A DNA stretch of 6,699 bases from JBBQVO01 sp038211505 (GTDB lineage: Bacteria > Chloroflexota > Dehalococcoidia > DSTF01 > JACRBR01): NCBI GenBank assembly GCA_038211505.1, contig JBBQVO010000178.1, positions 1-6,699 on the forward strand, written 5' to 3'. The notes under the pieces were generated by a model. That model was not told the DNA's origin. It did not search any database and saw nothing but the letters and a program-made list of their open reading frames with translations. Every line of letters begins with the position of its first letter. Position 1 is the first letter of the stretch. Shown piece after piece: positions 1 to 5,836 of this stretch. The position numbers were made by a program, and so were the translations under genes.

Positions 1-1404
1 GCCGTGGGTGAACTGCAGCCGGCTGTTCACCCACGTCTGCGCGTTGATGGGCAGGCGGTCGGAGTTCAGCTCGCGCGCGCTCAGCATCACCTGCCGGTAC
101 TTGTTGTCGATCGTGTACCGATCGACGTCGACGTCGAGAAACTGAAAGAGCGGCCGGATCGTCTGCAGTTGCTGCAGCGCGGCCCGCAGCGGATCGGGAT
201 CCCACAGCCGGACGTTGTTGATCGTGTCGTCGTTCGCGGCGACGTCCTGCTCCGTGGCCTCCGTCGTCGCGGGGAACTGACGCTCGTCGATGGCGTCGAG
301 GCCGTACGCGTAGCGCGTCATCTCGATGTTGCGCTGCAGGTACGGCTGCTCCTTCGTCGCCTCGTTGGGCTGGACGACGAAGTTCTGGATGATCAGCGGG
401 TAGATGCCGGCGCCGAGAATCGCCGCGATGATCCACACCGCGACGCCGCCGATCGGCAACGCCAACCCGCGGCGGAAGGCGCTGGCGACGACGAGCACAC
501 CGACGATCGCGGCGATCGTCATCAGCACGTACAGAACGGGCAGGCTCGCATGGATGTCGGTGTAGAACGCGCCGAACTCAGCGCCGCGCGTCGAGTAGAC
601 GAGGTCGAACGTATCGAGATAGTAGCGGCCGACGAAGATCGCCAGCACACCAGCGATCAGCAGCGAGAGATGCAGCTTGATCGGCCGAGGGACGTCGATG
701 CGGAAGATCTCGCGCGCCAGCGGTCGCGGGCCATCGATGCGGAAGCCGTAGAGCAGTGCGCGGAAGATGTAGACGGCAACGACGCCGACGATCGTCACGA
801 TGAGCACGCCCGTCAACCAGTTGGCGACGAAGCGGTACACCGGCAGCTTGAACACGTAGAAGCTGAGATCGCGATGGAACTGCGGGTCCTTGACGCCGAA
901 CGACTGGCTGTGGCGGAAGAGCAGGATCGTGTCCCACTGGCCGGCCGCGCTCGTGGCGAAGCCGATCGCGATGAGCAGCGCGACGACGATGACGCCGACG
1001 ATGATCAGCCGCTGAACGAGCGACGATCGCACCTGTTCGATGATCTCGCGGAACTCGGGGCTGGCGCGGAATCCGGGATCGTCGGTAGCGGGCGCAAGCC
1101 GACGCGCGAGCCAGATGTTCGGCAGGAAGATCGCGAGGAACAATGCGCCGCCGGCGAAGAAGAGCCAGATGCGGGTCGTGATCCGCGTCGTGTAGACGGA
1201 GCGATAGCCGACGGAATCGAACCACAGCAGGTCGGCGTAGATCGTCTTGCCGACGTTGAGGATGATGAAGAGGATAAGTAGTGCGAAGGCGAATACGACG
1301 AACGGCGCGATGCGGCGGATGGGTGGCCCCGTACGACGCGGCCGGAAGCGGAACGGGCCGGGCGGCGGCCCCAAATCATCGCGATCCATCGGGAAGTGCG
1401 TCAT
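1..1404 (-). CDS. UPF0182 (COG1615) family integral membrane protein, N-terminal 468 residues, 3' end outside window
   Basis: The reading frame is open from an ATG at 1404 to the window edge. Translation shows a short proline- and arginine-rich N-terminus followed by about seven hydrophobic segments: roughly residues 32-52, 80-100, 133-150, 192-215, then three more before residue ~340. A soluble part follows. Family hallmarks are visible: YADLLWFDSVGYRSVY (~56-71), a DPQFHRDLSFYVFKLPVYRF stretch (~173-192), and near the end NNVRLWDPDPL, DVDVDRYTID, RQVMLSAREL and AQTWVNSRLQFTHG. These are characteristic of UPF0182, whose members are normally about 900-1000 residues with seven N-terminal transmembrane helices and a large extracytoplasmic domain, so roughly half is missing. 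The family's molecular function is not established. No strong ribosome-binding site precedes 1404; an in-frame ATG at 1389 is an alternative start. Family assignment is secure, the start less so. Confidence 0.93.
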   Translation of the reverse strand, partial: MTHFPMDRDDLGPPPGPFRFRPRRTGPPIRRIAPFVVFAFALLILFIILNVGKTIYADLLWFDSVGYRSVYTTRITTRIWLFFAGGALFLAIFLPNIWLARRLAPATDDPGFRASPEFREIIEQVRSSLVQRLIIVGVIVVALLIAIGFATSAAGQWDTILLFRHSQSFGVKDPQFHRDLSFYVFKLPVYRFVANWLTGVLIVTIVGVVAVYIFRALLYGFRIDGPRPLAREIFRIDVPRPIKLHLSLLIAGVLAIFVGRYYLDTFDLVYSTRGAEFGAFYTDIHASLPVLYVLMTIAAIVGVLVVASAFRRGLALPIGGVAVWIIAAILGAGIYPLIIQNFVVQPNEATKEQPYLQRNIEMTRYAYGLDAIDERQFPATTEATEQDVAANDDTINNVRLWDPDPLRAALQQLQTIRPLFQFLDVDVDRYTIDNKYRQVMLSARELNSDRLPINAQTWVNSRLQFTHG

Positions 1405-1726
1405 GCGGGCGTGCCCACTTCGCCCCCCGACGCCATTGATGCTCGCTCGTGCATATCCGCACAGTACCGCACACGATCAGATGTCACGAATCGGAACGCG
1501 AGGGCTGTCGGGAGTGTGCCATGCGTCAGGTCCCACTGGCTCGTGCGACCCACCCGATCGACGGAATCTGTTACCACGGGCAATGGCGCGAATCATTGGT
1601 CGGCACGGCGCGGCGCCGCAGCGATCACGCGCGGTCAATAGCGGGCCGACGGCGGCAGCTCGCTCTGCCGACCAGGCGGCGGGATCGCGTCGGCGCGCCA
1701 TTCGATAACGCAGCACCTCGCAACGG
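1405..1726. other. intergenic spacer, no convincing gene
   Basis: This 322-base spacer lies between two minus-strand genes. It must hold the end of the cupredoxin transcript and probably the promoter of the UPF0182 gene, but I find no clear pair of promoter boxes. Short open frames exist on both strands, as expected at this GC content, and none reads like a protein. A six-base-pair hairpin lies at 1653-1670 and is listed separately. Confidence 0.6.
1653..1670 (-). terminator. weak hairpin downstream of the cupredoxin gene, possible terminator
   Basis: CGGCAG and CTGCCG form a perfect 6-bp stem around a 6-base loop, 57 bases after the cupredoxin stop codon on the minus strand. No T tract follows, so it is not a canonical intrinsic terminator. 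Hairpins of this size arise easily by chance in GC-rich DNA. Confidence 0.2.
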
Positions 1727-2539
1727 CTACATGTCGGATCTCGACGAACGACGTGCCACAGCGAGAGCGACGAGCAGTACGCCGCCGAAGCCAAGCATCA
1801 ACTCCGCGAACGCGGTGCGCCCACTCGTGGATGCACTGCTGCCGGTTGATGGCAATGCGCTCGCGCCCGCACGCGGCGTCGCCGCCGTGCCGAGCACACT
1901 GTTCGCGGGTATCGGAGCCGTCGCAAGCGCTCCCGTCGTGGTCGCCGAGGAGAGCGCGGCGACGACCGAGGTGGCAGTGGAGGTCCCGGCGCCGGTCGTC
2001 GGCGTTGCCGATGCCGACACCTCTGTGGTCGTCGTCGGCGGCGTCGCCGTAGATTGGGTCGTCGGCGTCGCCGTCTGCGTTGGCGTCGACGTGAGCGTCG
2101 CCGTCGGGTTGGCGTTCGGGTCGATGACGACGACGCTGCCGGACATCTTGCCGGGATGCACGAGGCACTCATATGTGAATGTGCCGGCGACATCAAACGT
2201 GTGCGTGAAGGTGTCGCCCGCGGTATGCGTTCCGGAGTTCCATGAATCGCCGACGCCGGTGCGCGAAGTCGTCGTATGCGTGCCGGTGAGCCAGTGCCAC
2301 TGCACGCTGTCGCCGATGGGGATCGTCGTGACGGCGGGATTCGTCGTCTTGTTGACGTCATCCGTGAAGTCGAGGCTCTCGACCGTCACCAGATGCGTCG
2401 CGGGCGCGGCTTCGGCGTCAGACGCGTGGTGGGCTACGCCGAGTGCTGTAGCCGCAAGCGCGGTCGTGGCCACGAGCAGCATGACCGGCCACCATCGACG
2501 GCCGAACATGCGCGGGCGTGCTTGATGTTGCGTCTCCAT
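1727..2539 (-). CDS. secreted cupredoxin (plastocyanin-like) with Ser/Thr/Pro stalk and LPSTG-type C-terminal anchor
   Basis: A 270-residue protein. Residues 1-44 look like a signal peptide: arginines at 14-15, a hydrophobic core at 17-35, and a possible cleavage after AEA (42-44). Residues ~48-139 are a cupredoxin domain with the pattern of type 1 copper ligands: H88 in GTHTTTS, then C125, H128 and M132 in YECLVHPGKM, preceded by TFTHTFDVAGTFTYEC. Such domains bind one copper and shuttle single electrons outside the membrane. Residues ~141-228 are a low-complexity Thr/Ser/Pro/Ala stalk with TPT and TAT units. LPSTG (229-233) is followed by a hydrophobic helix (~246-262) and a basic tail (RRSSR), resembling a sortase sorting signal or a simple membrane anchor. 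The ATG start at 2539 has only a G-rich stretch upstream; M11 is an alternative. The electron partner is unknown. Cupredoxin assignment is strong; sortase processing is inference. Confidence 0.9.
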   Translation of the reverse strand: METQHQARPRMFGRRWWPVMLLVATTALAATALGVAHHASDAEAAPATHLVTVESLDFTDDVNKTTNPAVTTIPIGDSVQWHWLTGTHTTTSRTGVGDSWNSGTHTAGDTFTHTFDVAGTFTYECLVHPGKMSGSVVVIDPNANPTATLTSTPTQTATPTTQSTATPPTTTTEVSASATPTTGAGTSTATSVVAALSSATTTGALATAPIPANSVLGTAATPRAGASALPSTGSSASTSGRTAFAELMLGFGGVLLVALAVARRSSRSDM

Positions 2540-2871
2540 ACCACCGCCCCGATCCGTTCGCGGCTGCCGCCGCCTACTCCGCGGGGCTCGTGCAGTTTAC
2601 GTCGTAGCATCTGTTACGGATGCGTGGAAACCGCATCGCGACAGTACGCGAATCGATTAGCTGAGCGCGGCCAGAGGAGGATTTGGGGCGAGTAAGCGAC
2701 CGCGAGCATCGGGCTGATGGGGGTCTACACGCACCCGCGGCCGCTCTCAGTGAGGATAGGCGCGGCCGATGTAACGGCGATGTGGTCCTTGACGCGATCG
2801 CGTCGCGAAACCGTAGCAGCGGTGATATGAGACGCGGCATGGCGAGGTGTGTCAGAAGCTCGGGATGCGCA
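2540..2871. other. intergenic region upstream of the cupredoxin gene
   Basis: About 330 bases lie between the cupredoxin start and the hairpin behind the tRNA. No open frame here looks like a real protein. The only structure I can point to is the three-arm hairpin array at 2607-2637 and a 14-base GC-rich palindrome at 2791-2804, which may be chance. The cupredoxin promoter should lie here, but no -35/-10 pair stands out. Confidence 0.55.
2607..2637 (-). repeat. three-arm inverted repeat in the cupredoxin upstream region
   Basis: GCATC (2607-2611), GATGCG (2619-2624) and CGCATC (2632-2637) are separated by two 7-base gaps. The central arm can pair with either outer arm, so two mutually exclusive small hairpins are possible, each with a 7-base loop. 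The array lies 68-98 bases upstream of the cupredoxin ATG, so it could be leader RNA structure or an operator. The arms are short and chance is a real possibility. Confidence 0.25.
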
Positions 2872-2897
2872 GAAGGCGGGCCGCGTGACCCGCCTTC
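2872..2897 (-). terminator. hairpin 13 bases after tRNA-Lys, probable transcription terminator
   Basis: GAAGGCGGG and CCCGCCTTC form a perfect 9-bp stem around an 8-base loop, starting 13 bases after the encoded CCA of the tRNA on the minus strand. Position and stem stability fit termination or 3' end formation of the tRNA precursor. There is no proper T tract after the stem, so the call is moderate. Confidence 0.5.
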
Positions 2898-2910
2898 GAA
2901 TGCGACGATG

Positions 2911-2986
2911 TGGTGAGCCGCCCGGGAGTCGAACCCAGAACCGTCTGATTAAGAGTCAGATGCTCTGCCAATTGAGCTAGCGGCCC
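2911..2986 (-). tRNA. tRNA-Lys (anticodon CTT), CCA encoded
   Basis: The minus strand folds into a complete cloverleaf of 73 bases plus an encoded CCA (2913-2911). The acceptor stem pairs GGGCCGC with GCGGCTC, including one G-U pair. The D stem is GCTC/GAGC. The anticodon stem is TCTGA/TCAGA around the loop CTCTTAA, so the anticodon is CTT, reading the lysine codon AAG. The T arm is CTGGG-TTCGACT-CCCGG and the discriminator base is A. All conserved positions look intact, and there is no intron. It stands alone here, with a candidate promoter upstream and a hairpin just downstream, so it is probably a single-gene transcription unit. Confidence 0.98.
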
Positions 2987-3008
2987 GATGGTGGTGCTCA
3001 CCCCGTCG

Positions 3009-3036
3009 AGTCTACCACGAGCACAGACGCCGACAA
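3009..3036 (-). promoter_or_regulatory. candidate sigma70-type promoter for tRNA-Lys
   Basis: On the minus strand TTGTCG (3036-3031) and TAGACT (3014-3009) are separated by 16 bases; each matches the -35 or -10 consensus at four of six positions. The -10 box lies 22 bases before the mature 5' end of the tRNA, leaving room for a short leader to be removed by RNase P. Position and spacing support the call; there is no direct proof. Confidence 0.5.
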
Positions 3037-3111
3037 GCCAGCCCGCTCGAAGAACCGTAGCGCGAAGGTTTTGGCGACTCGTGATCTCGTCATCCGCGCC
3101 GATATTACTGC

Positions 3112-3140
3112 TTGACAGCCTGTGCCGGGTCTGAGATGAT
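3112..3140 (+). promoter_or_regulatory. strong-looking extended -10 promoter upstream of the heme peroxidase
   Basis: A perfect TTGACA (3112-3117) is followed after exactly 17 bases by GATGAT (3135-3140), which matches TATAAT at four positions and is preceded by TG one base upstream (3132-3133), an extended -10 feature. Transcription would start near 3147, giving a leader of about 110 bases before the peroxidase ATG at 3257. It points away from the tRNA promoter at 3009-3036, so this spacer is divergent. Confidence 0.6.
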
Positions 3141-3226
3141 CGCGGCCATCCAACCGCCGTATCTTCCCGCCGTCTGACAACGCGATAGCCTTCCGCCCGT
3201 TCACCCACACGCGTTTGGACGAAACA

Positions 3227-3240
3227 CGCTCGCGCGAGCG
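3227..3240. repeat. 14-base perfect palindrome in the peroxidase leader
   Basis: CGCTCGC followed directly by GCGAGCG forms a perfect palindrome ending 16 bases before the peroxidase ATG and just before the weak ribosome-binding site GAAAGA (3245-3250). It could be an operator or a small RNA hairpin near the start, but it is made only of GC-rich steps that recur often in this DNA. Confidence 0.25.
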
Positions 3241-3256
3241 GGCCGAAAGAACTGAG

Positions 3257-4848
3257 ATGAGCACCGAGAACACGAACGACACATCTGGCGGCGGACTGAG
3301 CCGGCGCAAGTTTCTGGGATTGATGGGTGCCGGAGCGGGGCGGTCGCGATTGGCGTGCCGGGCGGCATCACGTTTGCGGCGCCGCCGGCTGCGCGCAGCG
3401 AGACGGTCGAGACGAGCCCGACGACATTCGGCCGCATCTTTCCGCACCTGCCGCCGTTCGCGCAGGCAACCGATCGCGTGAAAGCCGCGCTGATCGAGAT
3501 GGGCAGGCCGGGCGGCCTGCTCGATGCCAACGACCAGCTCTCGGCCGGGCCGGTGCTGCTGATCACCGACCCAAGCCTCAGCCTGAACAATCCGAACAAT
3601 CCGGCGCACACCGCGGGCACGACGTTCGCCGGCCAGTTCATCGACCACGACGTCACATTCGACCGCGGCTCGCGCCTCGGCGTGCCGACGAACCCCGGTG
3701 GCGCGACGAACACGCGCACGCCGTCGCTCGATCTCGATTCGGTCTATGGCGCCGGGCCGAACGACAGCCCGCAGCTGTACGATCCCGTCGACCGCGCGAA
3801 GCTCCGTATCGGATCGAGCGGCATCTTCGAGGACGTGCCGCGCCACACCGACAACTCGGCGATCATCGGCGACCCGCGCAACGACGAGCACATCATGCTC
3901 GCCGGGCTGCACGCGGCCTTCATCCTCTTCCACAACAAGACGGTCGATCGCGTGCGCGCTGATGACCGCCGCGCGACGTTCCGCCAGGTGTTCCGCGAGG
4001 CGCGCCGGCTGACGACGTGGCACTACCAGTGGCTCGTCCTTAACGAGTTCCTGCCGCTCTTCGTCGGCCAGTCGGTGGTCGATGACGTGCTCAGGCGCCG
4101 CCGATTCTACCGGCCGGAGATCGGCGAGGCGTTCATGCCGGTGGAGTTTCAGGGCGCCTGCTACCGCTTCGGGCACAGCATGGTGCGGCCGTCTTACCGG
4201 GCGAACCTCAAGGGCGACAACGGCAACCCCTTCTTCGGCATGATCTTCGATCCGGCGGGCGAGGGGCAGGCCGATCCGGTCGACCTTCGCGGCGGCGCGG
4301 TTGCGGCGCGACGATTCGTCGGCTGGCAGACGTTCTTCGACTTCGGCGACGGCAACGTCAAGCCCAACAAACTGATCGATAGCAAGCTCTCGACGCCGCT
4401 GTTCAACCTGCCGCTCGGCGCGATCGCCAGTCACGATCAGCCACAGTCGCTGCCGCAGCGGACGCTGTTGCGTCACCTGACGTGGAGCCTGCCATCGGGC
4501 CAGACGGTCGCCGCGCGGATGGGAGTCACGCCGCTGGCGAGTACTGATCTCGATGACCTTCGGCAACTGAACGCCGGCTTCGAGACGAGCACGCCGCTGT
4601 GGTCCTACGTGCTGAAAGAGGCGGAAGTGATGGCCGGCGGCCGGACGCTGGGGCCCGTCGGCGGGCGAATCGTCGCGGAAGTGCTCATTGGATTGCTGCA
4701 GTCCGACCCGGACGCGTACCTCGTCGCGCAACCACGCTGGCAGCCGACGTTCGGCCCATCGCGCGGCAGCTTCCGCATGATCGACTTCCTGACGTACGCC
4801 GGCGTCGATCCGGCGTCGCGGCACGCCGCGCAGCCGACCTTTGCCTAG
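3257..4848 (+). CDS. Tat-exported animal-type heme peroxidase, interrupted by an apparent 1-base frameshift
   Basis: Translation from ATG 3257 gives a twin-arginine signal, LSRRKFLGL (residues 14-22), then leaves frame at the four Gs of 3337-3340. One extra G restores a continuous 530-residue protein whose signal continues AVAIGVPGGITFAAP; the frame with the catalytic domain ends at TAG 4846-4848. The domain matches the animal heme peroxidase superfamily. Corrected numbering: distal motif GQFIDHD with Q127, D130 and H131; LDLDSVYG (~158-165); GDPRNDE with R208 and E211; HNKTVDRV (~226-233); NEFLP (~263-267); and proximal H307 in RFGHSM. D130 and E211 align with the two residues that bind heme through ester bonds in mammalian peroxidases. 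Expected role: hydrogen peroxide-dependent oxidation outside the cytoplasm. As written, only a form starting at GTG 3355, without the Tat signal, could be made. This may be a sequencing error or a recently damaged gene. Confidence 0.88.
3337..3340 (+). other. frameshift site in the peroxidase signal peptide (G run one base short)
   Basis: Upstream of this G run the open frame encodes the Tat signal; downstream the signal's hydrophobic core and the whole catalytic domain continue in the -1 frame. Five Gs instead of four would give ...GAGAVAIG..., a normal Tat h-region. The old frame runs on as an arginine-rich nonsense tail to about 3481. No canonical slippery heptamer or downstream stem is evident. 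Confidence 0.8.
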
Positions 4849-5630
4849 CGAAACGCCGACGCGTTCACGGGGCGGCTCTCGCGACGACGTCCTATCTGTT
4901 GCGCGATCGCCTGCATGCGCGCGTCGACGATGCGGACGAGATCGGTGTGCTGATCTTCGCTGATGTCCGCGGCACCCATCGTGTTGAGCATCGCCACGAC
5001 GTCGCCGCGCCGCCAGAACGTGACGATCTGCGTCTCGTACGTCGCCGGCGGGCCAAAGACACCGCGATACACCCGACGCTCGTCGCCGAGGCTCGATGGT
5101 AGCTCGCGATAGTCCGAGAGCTGATCCGCGCGAGAATGGGCCATGCGGGCGAATTCGTCCTGCGCATCAACACTCGACGGGAGCACCACCACCCAATCGT
5201 AAACTTCGAAGATGCCGCTGTGCGTCGCTACGAACGGCCCGGCGATCGGCAACGGCAGAAGCGGATTCGGCGTGTTGCCGGTCTCCCGCGTGTACGCGTC
5301 GAGCTGCTCACGGCCGGCGCCGTCGATCGCGCTTGCGGTGAGAAATCCCGTGAAGTCGCAACGCTCTGGCAACGGCGTGGTCCGTGGGTCGGGGATTGAG
5401 AATGATGGCGGGCAGGCGTCCGTCACCGCGCGGGCGACGGGTGCCGTCGACGGCGTCACGACGAACCCCGGCAGATCGTCGAGCGTCAGCGCGACGCCGT
5501 GGGGATCCGCGAGCTTCACGCTCGAAACGCCTCGCGACCCACCGCGCGAAACCAGCACGCCGACGAGCGCGAGCAGCAGGACCACGGAACCGATGCGAAA
5601 CGCATATGCCTCGATCGAGCCTACGGTCAC
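4845..5630 (-). CDS. membrane-anchored extracytoplasmic protein of unknown function
   Basis: A 261-residue protein I do not recognise. A single hydrophobic segment (residues ~13-28, IGSVVLLLALVGVLVS) near the N-terminus is followed by RGGSRG and a soluble domain of about 220 residues that should face outward. The domain has exactly two cysteines (C73 and C91), close enough for a disulfide, and a C-terminal part reading LGDERRVYRG...VTFWRRGDVVAML...HTDLVRIVDARMQAI. This pattern (GDE, then an Arg-Gly-Asp/Val strand, then a closing helix) resembles uncharacterised secreted proteins of Gram-positive and Chloroflexota genomes, but I cannot name a family. The start is GTG at 5630 with no clear ribosome-binding site, so it is uncertain. 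Its stop codon shares the CTAG at 4845-4848 with the convergent peroxidase gene. The protein-like composition and intact signal anchor support a real gene. Confidence 0.78.
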   Translation of the reverse strand: MTVGSIEAYAFRIGSVVLLLALVGVLVSRGGSRGVSSVKLADPHGVALTLDDLPGFVVTPSTAPVARAVTDACPPSFSIPDPRTTPLPERCDFTGFLTASAIDGAGREQLDAYTRETGNTPNPLLPLPIAGPFVATHSGIFEVYDWVVVLPSSVDAQDEFARMAHSRADQLSDYRELPSSLGDERRVYRGVFGPPATYETQIVTFWRRGDVVAMLNTMGAADISEDQHTDLVRIVDARMQAIAQQIGRRRESRPVNASAFR

Positions 5631-5825
5631 GGCGTGGCGAGCGGTGCTCAGTCTACGTCGCCAGGTCGGCGTGCTGTGCGGACCTTGCGAGTCGCACTAT
5701 TCCGCAGGCCGCCAGCGGCGACGTTCGGCCGTAAGGAACGGGCGATGTAGGCTTGAGTTCGCGGCTGCGCGTTCGCTCGCGACGAGCCGGACGACGCAAC
5801 ATCGATTCTACGACGGCAACATCAC

Positions 5826-5832
5826 GAGGAGG
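5826..5832 (+). promoter_or_regulatory. strong Shine-Dalgarno that fixes the LLM oxidoreductase start
   Basis: GAGGAGG ends 4 bases before the GTG at 5837. It is the best ribosome-binding site in the window and selects this GTG as the start; the protein family's N-terminal strand (KFRFGVQ) begins right after it. Confidence 0.85.
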
Positions 5833-5836
5833 CGAC

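Noticed and set aside
4..1281. Long plus-strand open frame of 425 codons opposite the UPF0182 gene
   Set aside because: It is rich in Arg, Asp, Glu and Val with no domain or membrane pattern, while the minus strand encodes an unmistakable UPF0182 protein. It is an antisense shadow of GC-rich codon use.
1401..1583. 60-codon minus-strand frame whose TGA overlaps the UPF0182 ATG (ATGA), suggesting translational coupling
   Set aside because: It would start at TTG without a ribosome-binding site, and its sequence shows no domain, signal or membrane segment. A four-base overlap alone is weak evidence.
1449..2525. 358-codon plus-strand open frame over the cupredoxin gene
   Set aside because: Its valine-rich stretch is the antisense reading of the Thr/Ser/Pro stalk; the minus strand has the signal peptide, copper ligands and anchor.
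2791..2804. Palindrome GACGCGATCGCGTC containing GCGATCGC, as in the cyanobacterial HIP1 element
   Set aside because: I noticed only a few other GCGATCGC copies in the window (near 4420 and 4900, inside coding sequence), about what GC-rich DNA gives by chance, so there is no sign of a HIP1-type repeat.
2540..2990. tRNA-Lys 3' end as an integration site for a mobile element
   Set aside because: No integrase, no duplicated tRNA 3' end and no direct repeat flank is visible in the window.
2998..4824. 608-codon minus-strand open frame antisense to the peroxidase and running across the tRNA promoter region
   Set aside because: Its composition is dominated by Arg, Ala, Glu and Val without any motif, and the plus strand holds the conserved catalytic residues of a heme peroxidase.
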